This document shows positions 32,568 through 40,348 of a stretch of 56,075 nucleotides of DNA, one piece after another. A program made the translations under genes and the position numbers. The notes below the pieces were generated by a model. It ran no database searches. It was not told where the DNA came from and was given only the letters and a program-made list of their open reading frames with translations. Position 1 is the stretch's first letter. Each line of letters starts with the position of its first letter. Source of the DNA: a virus; IMG/VR virus record IMGVR_UViG_3300035118_000209, positions 1 through 56,075 of that record. The stretch is one strand, 5' to 3'.

Positions 32568-32866
32568 GTAATGAAATAATCGACGCCAACCAGTTCCGCG
32601 CCGACGGGCTGCGGGCAAAAACGGTTCGCATCAGCTACAACTACTGCGGCATCTGCGGGCGCGTGCCCAAGCAAAACGACGAGCCCAACTACGCGCCGCT
32701 GAAGTGGTGGGATTGCGACGACGGCTGGAAGATCGGGACGCTGTGCCACTGGTGCCACGATGAAGTGTTCGGCCAGAAACCGAAGCCGGACGACTATGCG
32801 TTTAAGCGCACGAACGGCGTCGCCGACGACGTGAACACCGACGAAGATCCGTCGAGCTGCTTTTAG
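32564..32866 (+). CDS. Zinc-ribbon early protein
   Basis: The 100-aa product has CGICG and CHWCH 33 residues apart, a probable single zinc ribbon (about residues 28-66), and a disordered end. ATGA overlap joins it to the gene before. It may bind DNA or a protein. Confidence 0.65.
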   Translation: MSNEIIDANQFRADGLRAKTVRISYNYCGICGRVPKQNDEPNYAPLKWWDCDDGWKIGTLCHWCHDEVFGQKPKPDDYAFKRTNGVADDVNTDEDPSSCF

Positions 32867-32883
32867 TAAAAACCAAAACAACG

Positions 32884-32892
32884 AAAGGACAG
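32884..32892 (+). promoter_or_regulatory. Conserved AAAGGACAG start element (type copy)
   Basis: The nine bases AAAGGACAG precede ATG by 2-6 bases at eight genes of the rightward block: 32884, 34295, 35022, 35301, 36594, 38391, 39996 and 41518. AAGGA can pair with the 16S tail; the constant CAG after it cannot be explained by that pairing. An A-rich run (CCAAAAAC or CAAAG) usually comes before it. Genes that start by stop-start overlap lack it. Degenerate copies lie at 27920, 31641 and 40331. Confidence 0.75.
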
Positions 32893-32897
32893 AGACA

Positions 32898-33242
32898 ATG
32901 AAAACAGGAACACATACACCGGGACCGTGGGCGACAGCTCCGGCATTTCCGGATCAGGTCTACAGCGTGCCCGAATTTGAGCGCGCACAACGTGAAGAGC
33001 CGGACGCGAATCCATACGACGAATCGTTGATCGTGGAGACAGCCGGCCACGAAGCCAACGCCCGTCTGATCGCGGCGGCGCCGGAGCTGCTGGCAGCGGT
33101 CGTGGTCCTGCTCCCGCACGCTGAGAAACTGATGGAGGCGTCTGGTGCAATCGACGGACTGGTCGACTCCAGATTAAATCTCGACTGCGAACTGGAACAG
33201 GCGAAGAAAGCGATCGCCAAAGCGAAAGGAGAGCAGACGTGA
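32898..33242 (+). CDS. HTPGPW-type early phage protein
   Basis: The 114-aa product starts with HTPGPWATAP and contains ANARLIAAAPELLAA, a pattern found in many phage early proteins of unknown function. A helical charged tail follows (EQAKKAIAKAKGE). It opens a run of five short coupled genes and carries the AAAGGACAG element. Confidence 0.75.
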   Translation: MKTGTHTPGPWATAPAFPDQVYSVPEFERAQREEPDANPYDESLIVETAGHEANARLIAAAPELLAAVVVLLPHAEKLMEASGAIDGLVDSRLNLDCELEQAKKAIAKAKGEQT

Positions 33243-33463
33243 GCCTGCAATACGAATACATCCTGCTGGACGATCCGGGAGTGTGCTTCGAGTTCGATTA
33301 CACGAAGCCGAAGGAAATCCGCTTGAACTTCTGGATGTCTCCGTACGACCGGATGGAGCACAAGCCGCAGCCGTCGTTTTCCGTTCACTGCGTCAGCCCT
33401 GAAGTGGCACATTGGGTGGCGCGACAACTGGTGGCGAAAACGAAGAAAGGAGAGCTGTCATGA
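33239..33463 (+). CDS. Small early protein (74 aa)
   Basis: The product starts at GTG, overlapping the previous stop, and is beta-rich (YEYILLDDPGVCFEFDY, EIRLNFWMSPYDR). ATGA overlap leads to the next gene. No family is recognised. Confidence 0.6.
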   Translation: MSLQYEYILLDDPGVCFEFDYTKPKEIRLNFWMSPYDRMEHKPQPSFSVHCVSPEVAHWVARQLVAKTKKGELS

Positions 33464-33651
33464 CAATCCTCCGGCAGACGATCTGGGAATGGCCGCAAGG
33501 CGAAGTGGCGTTTGTGGAATACTCCGACGGCGACATTGCGGTGGTCGTACGTCCCAAAGGCGAGCAGGACTTCGCGACCGTGTGCCGTTCAACTCGTGAA
33601 GCGTTGCGCTTCGTCCGCTCGCTGATCGATCTTCCGTTTTACATCACATGA
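33460..33651 (+). CDS. Small early protein (63 aa)
   Basis: The product alternates short strands (GEVAFVEYSDGDIAVVVRP) and one helix (STREALRFVRSLIDL). Overlaps on both sides. No family is recognised. Confidence 0.6.
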   Translation: MTILRQTIWEWPQGEVAFVEYSDGDIAVVVRPKGEQDFATVCRSTREALRFVRSLIDLPFYIT

Positions 33652-33989
33652 GCAAAACCATCTTCGAGCGCGATGCTGGCAGCACTGGCAGAGGAGACTG
33701 GAAAGGTTCCATGAAACCCGGTGAATTTCTGGAAGCCGAAGGCCGCTACTTCTGGGTGGTGGACAAACCGGAAAACGTGAGGGATTCGGATTTTGGTGAG
33801 TGGGCGAACTGCTCAAGACTGGAACTGAACATTCGTGCGGCACGAATTCACCGGACATGGTGGAGAACTGCCACAACGTTCGAAGTCGGATCCGGCAACA
33901 GAAAACTGCTTTTCCTTCGCGAGTTCGACCCGCTGACATTCGCGATGATGAAGGCACTGGAAAGGAGCAAGCATCATGAACGGGCATGA
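33648..33989 (+). CDS. Small early protein (113 aa)
   Basis: The product has aromatic-rich strands (RYFWVVDKPENVRD, RTWWRTATTFEV) and ends DPLTFAMMKALERSK, very like the end of the next protein (DPLTSSMVKALAAKQ). The two genes may derive from one another. The last codons overlap the next gene by 14 bases. Confidence 0.6.
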   Translation: MSKTIFERDAGSTGRGDWKGSMKPGEFLEAEGRYFWVVDKPENVRDSDFGEWANCSRLELNIRAARIHRTWWRTATTFEVGSGNRKLLFLREFDPLTFAMMKALERSKHHERA

Positions 33990-34257
33990 GTGGCCGGAGT
34001 ATGTCGTCGGACTGAACGGGGTCGCGTATCGCCGGCTTGAAGACGGCACAGTCATCGACGTCGACGATGTTCCTGTAAACAAAGCCGATGGAATGCGGCC
34101 GGCGTGGCACCTGAAAGTGACCGGATGTTTCGGGGAAAAAGTTGGCACTCCGAATATGAATGGGTCGTTCGTTTACTACAGGCCGATCAGAGATCCGCTG
34201 ACGTCGTCGATGGTCAAAGCGCTGGCAGCCAAGCAATCGGAAGACAAAGCCGGCTGA
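33976..34257 (+). CDS. Small early protein, probable paralogue of its neighbour
   Basis: The 93-aa product shares the closing motif DPLT-x-x-M-x-KAL with the 113-aa protein before it, and both have a beta-rich body with tryptophans. A local gene duplication is likely; the function is unknown. Confidence 0.6.
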   Translation: MNGHEWPEYVVGLNGVAYRRLEDGTVIDVDDVPVNKADGMRPAWHLKVTGCFGEKVGTPNMNGSFVYYRPIRDPLTSSMVKALAAKQSEDKAG

Positions 34258-34263
34258 CGGCTG

Positions 34264-34279
34264 CCCGCAATCACGCGGG
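34264..34279 (+). promoter_or_regulatory. Small intergenic hairpin
   Basis: CCCGC and GCGGG flank AATCAC just after the preceding stop codon. The A-rich leader and AAAGGACAG follow directly, the same layout as at other early genes. Confidence 0.45.
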
Positions 34280-34309
34280 AGCAAAACAAAAACGAAAGGA
34301 CAGAAACCT

Positions 34310-34939
34310 ATGGGACAGTACTGGAAAGCAGTGAACCTCGACAAAAAGGAATTCGTCTCACCGTACCGGCTTGGGCACGGAGCAAAACTGTGGGAACACT
34401 TGGCCAATCACCCGGGCGTGGGCGCGGCGCTGATCGTGCTGTGCGCGGCGATGCCGGTACCACGCGGCGGCGGTGATCTGGACAAGACGGATAACTGGCA
34501 CGGGCCGGAGCGCGATTACGACGTCAATCCGGAACATGGCAGCAACGCGGCGCCGATGCCTGACGAGTATTCGGCCATTGCGGCTCGCACGATCGGCAGA
34601 TGGGCTGGCGATCACATTGCGCTGATCGGGGACTACGCCGAAGCGGACGACATTCCGGGCATCAGGGCCGACATGCTGTACGGCTGCTGCTGTTCGGAAG
34701 CGGACTTCAAAGCGTGGCTCTCCGACAATAAGATCGATCCGGACATCAAAAAGGCTGCGCGATCACTCGGCCGATTCACGGACATCTCCGCCGACGTCCA
34801 GCGGGTACTCGAGCACGAGCTGCACGGCAAGTTCGTTCCTTATAGTAAAGAGGAAGACTCCGGCTGCGAATGGCTGGACAAGGACGCCTTCGCGCAGAGA
34901 ATCAACGCGGCAGCGAAGACGCACGAAGTAGCATCATGA
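34310..34939 (+). CDS. MGQYWK-type conserved protein
   Basis: The 209-aa product begins MGQYWKAVNLDKKEFVSPYRLGHGAKLWE, the signature of a family found in many phages and some bacteria with unknown function. A glycine/acid-rich middle (PEHGSNAAPMPDEYS) and a cysteine run (YGCCCSE) follow. It has its own hairpin and AAAGGACAG leader. Confidence 0.75.
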   Translation: MGQYWKAVNLDKKEFVSPYRLGHGAKLWEHLANHPGVGAALIVLCAAMPVPRGGGDLDKTDNWHGPERDYDVNPEHGSNAAPMPDEYSAIAARTIGRWAGDHIALIGDYAEADDIPGIRADMLYGCCCSEADFKAWLSDNKIDPDIKKAARSLGRFTDISADVQRVLEHELHGKFVPYSKEEDSGCEWLDKDAFAQRINAAAKTHEVAS

Positions 34940-34953
34940 CCTGCACCATGTGA

Positions 34954-34994
34954 GCAGCACAAGAGCCCGACAGAGCGCGGGCTCCCTGTGCTGC
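34954..34994 (+). promoter_or_regulatory. Strong intergenic hairpin
   Basis: GCAGCACA/TGTGCTGC (34954-34961, 34987-34994) encloses GAGCCCG/CGGGCTC (34963-34969, 34978-34984), together 15 pairs with a small internal loop. No T-run follows. The conserved leader begins about 20 bases later. Confidence 0.65.
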
Positions 34995-35034
34995 CCGGAT
35001 GAACCGGAGCAGTAACAAAGAAAAGGACAGACAA

Positions 35035-35283
35035 ATGAGCAGTTCGACAGTTCCAACTCCACCGGCTATCAACGATAGCTACAAGAAAAACTTCAAGACG
35101 CTGGAGCGTGCTTGGAAAAACAAAGCGGTCGCACTGGTGAGCGCGATCGACAAGGCGACCGGCGAACCACGCGTCCTGATCTGCGCGATGCAGGTCAACG
35201 AGGACGAATCGATCACGCCGGTACCGTTCGCGGTGATGGTGTGGGGCAATCCGTTCGAGATGTTCCACGACCCGACAGTTTAG
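35035..35283 (+). CDS. DUF6117-like protein
   Basis: The 82-aa product reads YKKNFKTLERAWKNKAVALVSAIDKATGEPRVLICAMQV and ends PFAVMVWGNPFEMF, resembling the small DUF6117 family of phages and plasmids, whose role is unknown. It precedes the AAA+ gene with a 29-base gap carrying another AAAGGACAG. Confidence 0.6.
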   Translation: MSSSTVPTPPAINDSYKKNFKTLERAWKNKAVALVSAIDKATGEPRVLICAMQVNEDESITPVPFAVMVWGNPFEMFHDPTV

Positions 35284-35312
35284 TTAAACCACCAAAAACG
35301 AAAGGACAGAGA

Positions 35313-36359
35313 ATGAAAATCAGTGAGTTCAGATCGCTATGCGAAATAGCGTTCAAGAGCGGTCGCCGAGTGTTCGGCATCGGCAAACACGGTATCGGCA
35401 AAACCGAAGCGGCCATGGAAGCAGCGCGGATGCTGCACATGGAGTTCATCGGACTGTGCTCCGCACTGGAAGACCCGTCGTCAATTCGTGGGTATCCCAG
35501 CCGGGGTGAGAATGGAGAAGCGACGCACTGCCTCTTCGATGGCATTGCCCGGGCGTTCAAGGCGACCGTTCCGACGGTGCTGTACTTCGACGACCTGCCG
35601 ATGGCGTCGGAGTCCACGATGCGGTCCATCATGCGGCTGATCCAGTTCGGGGAGATCGACAACCGCAAGCTGCCGGACTGCGTCGTGATCGGAGCGGCCG
35701 GCAATGATGTGGGCCACGGGGCCGGCGTCACGGGAATGATCGAACCATTGAAGAGCCGGTTCCACGCGATTGTGAACGTGGAGACCAACGTCGACGACGT
35801 GGTTCTGTACGGGCTCTCACACGGCTGGCCGGGCGACATGCTGGCGTATCTGAAGAACAGTCCCGAAGCAATACATGACGGAAAGCCGACGCGGGACATG
35901 CAAGTCAGCGGCTCCTGTCCTCGCGGCTGGGGCTACGCCGCCGAGTGGATCAATGCCGGCGTGGACGGTCATGAAGTGTTGGCCGGCGCGGTGGGCAAGG
36001 GACACGCGACAGGCTATCTGGCGTTCCGCGCTCTGATCAACGAGCTGCCGGACGTGGACGGGTGCATTCTGGCTCCGGACAGTTCTCCCTTGCCGGATAA
36101 CCCGTCGGCGAAATGGCTGATCGCGATGGCGCTGGCGTCCAAGATGACGGGACGCAACTTCGGCAACGTGCGCAAGTATCTGGACCGGATGCAGCAGATG
36201 TTCCGGGCCTACTCCATCCGTTCGGCGGTCATGGCGGAGATGGAGCGCAACAAACTGGGCAATCTGCCCAAGGGCTATTCGATGATCACGAGCAGCGGCG
36301 AGTTCACCGCATGGAGTGCGTCGAAGGACGGGCAAGAAACGCTGGCGGCAGACCGATAG
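35313..36359 (+). CDS. MoxR/CbbQ-type AAA+ ATPase
   Basis: The 348-aa product has Walker A GKHGIGKT (residues 24-31), Walker B VLYFDDLP (D93, D94) and a sensor region VVIGAAGND, as in MoxR/CobS-like AAA+ proteins. This clade remodels a partner that carries a VWA domain; exactly such a protein is coded 250 bases downstream. The start is fixed by AAAGGACAG three bases before ATG. Confidence 0.82.
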   Translation: MKISEFRSLCEIAFKSGRRVFGIGKHGIGKTEAAMEAARMLHMEFIGLCSALEDPSSIRGYPSRGENGEATHCLFDGIARAFKATVPTVLYFDDLPMASESTMRSIMRLIQFGEIDNRKLPDCVVIGAAGNDVGHGAGVTGMIEPLKSRFHAIVNVETNVDDVVLYGLSHGWPGDMLAYLKNSPEAIHDGKPTRDMQVSGSCPRGWGYAAEWINAGVDGHEVLAGAVGKGHATGYLAFRALINELPDVDGCILAPDSSPLPDNPSAKWLIAMALASKMTGRNFGNVRKYLDRMQQMFRAYSIRSAVMAEMERNKLGNLPKGYSMITSSGEFTAWSASKDGQETLAADR

Positions 36360-36368
36360 GAGGCAATC

Positions 36369-36614
36369 ATGAAGAAAAGCGACAACAATCGTTGCCAAGG
36401 GTGGAGACGATTCGGCGGAGCATTCACGCTGGGCCCGGTGCGTTGGGAGCAATGCAAGGAAATCCCGATCGTCATGCTCCAAATCAGGGAGGACGATGGG
36501 AAAATCCGCAACCTGCCGGCCTGTAACACGTGCTGGCAAGAGTGCATCTCCACCAAAGTCAAAATCCTGAAGGTGACACCGATCAAATCAAAGAAAGGAC
36601 AGAAACATGAATGA
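36369..36614 (+). CDS. Small cysteine-bearing protein between ATPase and VWA genes
   Basis: The 81-aa product has an excellent ribosome site (TAGGAGG, seven bases before ATG). Cysteines are spaced C-x19-C and CNTCWQEC, possibly a zinc site. It overlaps the next start by eight bases. A link to the ATPase/VWA pair is inferred from position. Confidence 0.6.
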   Translation: MKKSDNNRCQGWRRFGGAFTLGPVRWEQCKEIPIVMLQIREDDGKIRNLPACNTCWQECISTKVKILKVTPIKSKKGQKHE

Positions 36615-37836
36615 CCAACAACGAAACAAGCGGATCGACCGTGCCCAGCTCACAGTGATGTTCAAGGTGCCGTTCTTCGCACCGGCCATCGCCAAGCTGC
36701 CGGTCATCTGGGATGACGCCGTGGAGACGGCCGAAACCGACGGTACCAGCATCTGGTGGAACCGGAAATGGTTCGACGAGCTGAAGGACGAAGTCGTCGT
36801 CACTGTGCTCTGCCACGAAGCGATGCACCCGCTTCTGGGGCATCTGTGGCGGATCCCGGACAAGAACGAGATGGAGACGTGGAATCAGGCAACGGACCAC
36901 TCCATCAACACCAGTCTGCGGGAGTTCGCGGATCTGGAGACAGCCAAGCACCGGGCCGACCCGTTCCCGATGCCAGACGGGGACATCTGTTGCGACAAGC
37001 AATATCTCGGCAGGGCGGAAGAGGCAATTTTTGCCGAGTTGATGCGGAATAAGCCGCCGGGAAGCCAGCAGGGCAATCAGGGGGGTAAGACGGGGCCGGG
37101 AAGTGGTAAAAGCGGCCCCAGCAAAGCCGGCGGGGGCAATTCACCCCCTTCCCGCAAGAAGTTCGGGGAGATGCGGGCGCCGGCCGGCACACCGGACCAG
37201 AAGAAGAAGCAGGCCACCGAGTGGCAGGCGACCCTGATGCAGTCCGTGGCCGCTGCCAAGCAGCAGGGCGAGCTGCCGGGCTGCATGGAGCGCTACGTAG
37301 GGGAGCTGCTGCACCCGACGGTCCCGTGGTTCGAGAAGATGGCGCAATGGCTCCGGGAGAAGGCGACAGATGACTGGAATTTCATGAAGCCGAACCAGTA
37401 TTTCGACGAAAGCGGGTTCATGCTGCCCAGTCTGGACAGCGAGCGGTTCGGGACGGCGGTGTTCGCCACGGACACGTCCGGGAGCATCAATCAGGAAGTC
37501 CTGAAACACTTCCAGAGCGTCAAGCAGGCGTGTCTGGACGAGATGAAGCCGGGCAAGCTGGTCGACATCTATTGCGACTCGCAGATTCAGGCGGTCAACG
37601 AATACGTGCCGGGTGAAGAGATCAGCCGCAAAGCGCCGGGCGGCGGTGGTACCCGGTTCGAGCCGGTGTTCGAGAAGGTCAACGATCTGCCGGAGCCGCC
37701 GAAGCTGCTGGTGTATCTGACGGACCTGCAGGGGAGTTTCCCGACTGAGGAGCCGCCGTATCCGACCTTGTGGATAGTCTACAACAACAAAGGCGCGAAG
37801 GCACCGTTCGGTGAAGTCGTGGAGGTGGACGAATGA
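36607..37836 (+). CDS. HExxH / VWA-like metallopeptidase
   Basis: The 409-aa product has a zinc-peptidase-like motif CHEAMH (H70, E71, H74) in the N-terminal half. A disordered glycine/proline linker follows (about 150-190), and then a VWA-like C-terminal domain with the metal site DTSGS (289-293) and YLTDLQGSF. The pairing is that of the VWA-like metallopeptidase family often coded with a MoxR ATPase. Substrate unknown; in phages the pair may act on host proteins or metal-dependent complexes. Confidence 0.8.
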   Translation: MNDQQRNKRIDRAQLTVMFKVPFFAPAIAKLPVIWDDAVETAETDGTSIWWNRKWFDELKDEVVVTVLCHEAMHPLLGHLWRIPDKNEMETWNQATDHSINTSLREFADLETAKHRADPFPMPDGDICCDKQYLGRAEEAIFAELMRNKPPGSQQGNQGGKTGPGSGKSGPSKAGGGNSPPSRKKFGEMRAPAGTPDQKKKQATEWQATLMQSVAAAKQQGELPGCMERYVGELLHPTVPWFEKMAQWLREKATDDWNFMKPNQYFDESGFMLPSLDSERFGTAVFATDTSGSINQEVLKHFQSVKQACLDEMKPGKLVDIYCDSQIQAVNEYVPGEEISRKAPGGGGTRFEPVFEKVNDLPEPPKLLVYLTDLQGSFPTEEPPYPTLWIVYNNKGAKAPFGEVVEVDE

Positions 37837-38093
37837 AGAACAGGCAAAAAGTGATCGCCTTTGCAAAAGAACGTTGGAACAGAGACTGGTCGTTTTTCAA
37901 CGCCTACGGAAAGCTCAGAATAATTCTGGAGTGCGAATTGGCTGGGCGCAGATCACTCGGCGAGCACGATCCGGTGTACAGAGCCGTAAGGGCGCACGTC
38001 GAACGCATCTCTGCGGTTGAAGTGACAAAAATCATCAAGAGCGAACGCCAGATCGCGCGCCACGCCATGATCATCAAACTGACGAGGCTATGA
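37833..38093 (+). CDS. Small basic early protein (86 aa)
   Basis: The product is basic and helical (RQKVIAFAKERWNRDW, VTKIIKSERQIARHAMIIKL). ATGA overlaps at both ends. No family is recognised. Confidence 0.6.
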   Translation: MKNRQKVIAFAKERWNRDWSFFNAYGKLRIILECELAGRRSLGEHDPVYRAVRAHVERISAVEVTKIIKSERQIARHAMIIKLTRL

Positions 38094-38371
38094 ACTCGCC
38101 AATCGAATTACACGAGGACGCGTGGAAGTGGGAAGTGCGTCGAGTGCACCCGATGGGAAACGGTCCGCCATTGTTCGAAGGCGAGTGCCAGTCGTACACC
38201 GCGTGCCTAATGACGTTCAAGATGCTTGGAATGTATATGCGACAAGCTGGCGGTCGTGATCGTTGGTTCCACTGTGAACGACAGGTGTTCATCCAGTTCT
38301 GGAGAGTTTCAGATGGCAAACAAATGCAGGACTGGGGCGGTAGTGGATTCACAGAATTTCCACCGGGATGA
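38090..38371 (+). CDS. Small early protein (93 aa)
   Basis: The product has a beta/alpha/beta pattern with many aromatics (AWKWEVRRVHPMGNG, RQVFIQFWRVSDGKQM). The end of its gene forms half of a hairpin (38359-38381) placed before the next leader. No family is recognised. Confidence 0.6.
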   Translation: MNSPIELHEDAWKWEVRRVHPMGNGPPLFEGECQSYTACLMTFKMLGMYMRQAGGRDRWFHCERQVFIQFWRVSDGKQMQDWGGSGFTEFPPG

Positions 38372-38381
38372 ACTCGGTGGA
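38359..38381 (+). promoter_or_regulatory. Hairpin at gene end
   Basis: TCCACCG and CGGTGGA (38359-38365, 38375-38381) enclose the stop codon region. The sequence after it, up to AAAGGACAG, resembles the one after the 34954 hairpin (GGATGAAC, GGAG-AGTA-CAAAGAAA), which suggests copied leader cassettes. Confidence 0.5.
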
Positions 38382-38403
38382 GTAGCAAAGAAAGGACAGA
38401 ACT

Positions 38404-38880
38404 ATGGGAGACAGATGCTTCATGCGGGTGACCTGCCTGCCGAAAGACAAAAAGGTTTTCGAGGACTTGGGGTTCCAAGTTCAAGACGAAAAACTAACCG
38501 CGTGCACGATGGAGGAATACGAGGCCAACTACGCGCACTGTGACGAAATGCCGGAAAACATTCCTTACTACGGATACCACGCCGAAGGTGGCGAGTACGG
38601 AGCCAACGAATTCTGCTGCGACGGTGAAGCATTGTTCGAAGCGCCACTGCACAAGGATGGTCACCTTGTCGTGTTCTGGGACGAGAAGACTGACAGCCCT
38701 AATGAGAAATCGGTCGCTCGTCTCAAGGGTTACCTCGCAGCGCGCGAACGCATCAAAAAGGTGTTCAGCCGAGACCCGCTGATCTCCGCCATGTCGCAAT
38801 CACTTTTGCTCGCCTCACACTCCGGCAGTGGCGAGCAGCAACCAACAACCGCCGGGGAAAAAGGAATGACAGACAAATGA
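38404..38880 (+). CDS. Early protein with acidic middle (158 aa)
   Basis: The product has a strand-rich start (CFMRVTCLPKDKKVFEDLGF), a region rich in Y, E and C (YGYHAEGGEYGANEFCCDGE) and a helical tail. Start marked by AAAGGACAG; stop overlaps the next gene. No family is recognised. Confidence 0.65.
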   Translation: MGDRCFMRVTCLPKDKKVFEDLGFQVQDEKLTACTMEEYEANYAHCDEMPENIPYYGYHAEGGEYGANEFCCDGEALFEAPLHKDGHLVVFWDEKTDSPNEKSVARLKGYLAARERIKKVFSRDPLISAMSQSLLLASHSGSGEQQPTTAGEKGMTDK

Positions 38881-39722
38881 GTTCAATCGCAAAACGAGCC
38901 GTGCTAATGCGGCTCTCTATCGGCCTGCCGGGTCAATCCGCGCAGGATGACGAGCTGAGTCAGGAAGTTAAATCGGAGCACAACATCGGAGAAGACGCCG
39001 GGGCGTGGAGCAAGAAGCTCTGGCCACCGGACGCACTGAAGCCGATCAAAACGCTGGACGGCCAGATCACCAAGTACCACAACTCGGTGACGCTGCCGTT
39101 CGACAAGGGTTCAGGGATTCTGCCCGCGCAGTTATACCCTGAATACTGCGAGAAGATGCGGGTCTTCAAGAGCGAGCGGGAACGCTTGGTTCAGGACCAC
39201 TTCGTCGCGAAGTACGACGAGTTCGTGGCGTGGGCCCAGAAGAACCAGAACGGGACGTTTGACGCGTCGCTCTATCCGGGGGCGGATGTGCACGCGAAGA
39301 AGTTCTACGTGAAGACCATCCCGATTCCGGTGCCGGACTCGAATCACTTCGAGACCAACGTGAAGGACTTGCTCGGACTGGACTCCACGTCAGTCGACAA
39401 GCGGATCGAGGACGCCACAGCGGAAGGGCAGCGCGAGCTGCTGCGAAGGATGATGGCGCCAGTCGAGCACATGGCCAAGGTGTTGTCGGGCGAGAAGCCG
39501 CGCATCTACAAAACGCTGGTCAGTAACATTGGGGACATCGCCAAGCTGGTGCCGGCGTTGAACCTGATGGATGATCCGGAGCTGAACAAGTTCGCGAAGG
39601 ACATGGAAGCCATCGCCACCACCACGGCCGACGAATTGCGCGACTCAGACGTCGTACGCAAACTGCGGCAGAACGAAGCCAAGGAGCTGATGGATCGGCT
39701 CAGTGGTTACAAGCTGGCCTGA
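38877..39722 (+). CDS. DUF3150-like protein
   Basis: The 281-aa product is mainly helical with the plan of DUF3150 proteins: AWSKKLWPPDALKPI, KSERERLVQDHFVAKYDEFV, and a long C-terminal coiled region. Such proteins often occur near CobS/MoxR and CobT/VWA genes, as here. I am moderately sure of the family; the function is unknown. Confidence 0.55.
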   Translation: MSSIAKRAVLMRLSIGLPGQSAQDDELSQEVKSEHNIGEDAGAWSKKLWPPDALKPIKTLDGQITKYHNSVTLPFDKGSGILPAQLYPEYCEKMRVFKSERERLVQDHFVAKYDEFVAWAQKNQNGTFDASLYPGADVHAKKFYVKTIPIPVPDSNHFETNVKDLLGLDSTSVDKRIEDATAEGQRELLRRMMAPVEHMAKVLSGEKPRIYKTLVSNIGDIAKLVPALNLMDDPELNKFAKDMEAIATTTADELRDSDVVRKLRQNEAKELMDRLSGYKLA

Positions 39723-39732
39723 AAGGAGACCA

Positions 39733-39783
39733 ATGAGCAACGAAGAAGAGGAAGTCACACACTACGTGGAAAAGAAAAAGTGA
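39733..39783 (+). CDS. Possible 16-aa peptide
   Basis: A short frame (MSNEEEEVTHYVEKKK) follows the best ribosome site in the area (AAAGGAG, five bases before ATG) and its stop overlaps the next GTG. It may be a leader peptide that couples translation of the next gene. Confidence 0.35.
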   Translation: MSNEEEEVTHYVEKKK

Positions 39784-39983
39784 AACCACCACACCTAATG
39801 AGCAACTCGGAACGAACGGAAATGCTCGAAGAGAGCCTGACCAAAGCCGAGTTTATGCTCAAAATGGAATGCGACATCGCTTCAGCCAGAGGCTGGTCTG
39901 AAGAGAGAAAGCAGGCAGCCAAGGACGCAATTCCCGGATGGGAAAACAGAGTGGCAGAACTGAAGAGACTGCTACGTCAGTAA
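39780..39983 (+). CDS. Small helical protein
   Basis: The 67-aa product starts at GTG by overlap (an ATG 18 bases later is also possible). It is helical and charged, with a leucine-rich end (WENRVAELKRLLRQ). No family is recognised. Confidence 0.55.
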   Translation: MKPPHLMSNSERTEMLEESLTKAEFMLKMECDIASARGWSEERKQAAKDAIPGWENRVAELKRLLRQ

Positions 39984-40007
39984 AACCAAAAACAGAAAGG
40001 ACAGAAA

Positions 40008-40208
40008 ATGAGCAGACCAAGAGATCCGTTGGGCAAGGCGATTCAAAAAGCCTACCGCTCAACCAACAAATACCCCGTCGACCTGCTGATGCGGGAGCAA
40101 TCGCGGTGGCAACGCAAACTCACCATCGCCCAGAACAAACTGGCGTGGGTGCGAAGACAGATCGACGCCAAGCTGATCGAGCTGGCGACGCCTAAAAGCG
40201 AGTCGTAG
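40008..40208 (+). CDS. Small basic helical protein
   Basis: The 66-aa product is basic and forms one long helix (EQSRWQRKLTIAQNKLAWVRRQIDAKLIEL). It follows AAAGGACAG. It lies before the recT hairpin and may bind DNA or RNA, by charge only. Confidence 0.6.
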   Translation: MSRPRDPLGKAIQKAYRSTNKYPVDLLMREQSRWQRKLTIAQNKLAWVRRQIDAKLIELATPKSES

Positions 40209-40256
40209 ACTCCACTGAATCTTGAAAGCTGACAGCATTCAACTGAAAAACAATTA

Positions 40257-40323
40257 GCGGCCGGGAGAGTGCGGACACCATTCCCCGCACACGGCTCTGT
40301 CACCCGTCAAAACTCCCGGCCGC
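40257..40323 (+). promoter_or_regulatory. Nested hairpin before recT
   Basis: GCGGCCGGGAG and CTCCCGGCCGC (40257-40267, 40313-40323) form an 11-bp perfect outer stem. GTGCGG/CCGCAC (40269-40274, 40285-40290) forms an inner one. No T-run follows on the plus strand; on the minus strand TTTTT follows seven bases after the stem. It could control recT translation or end antisense transcripts. Confidence 0.6.
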
Positions 40324-40348
40324 ATTCCAAAGAAAGAGATAGAAACCA

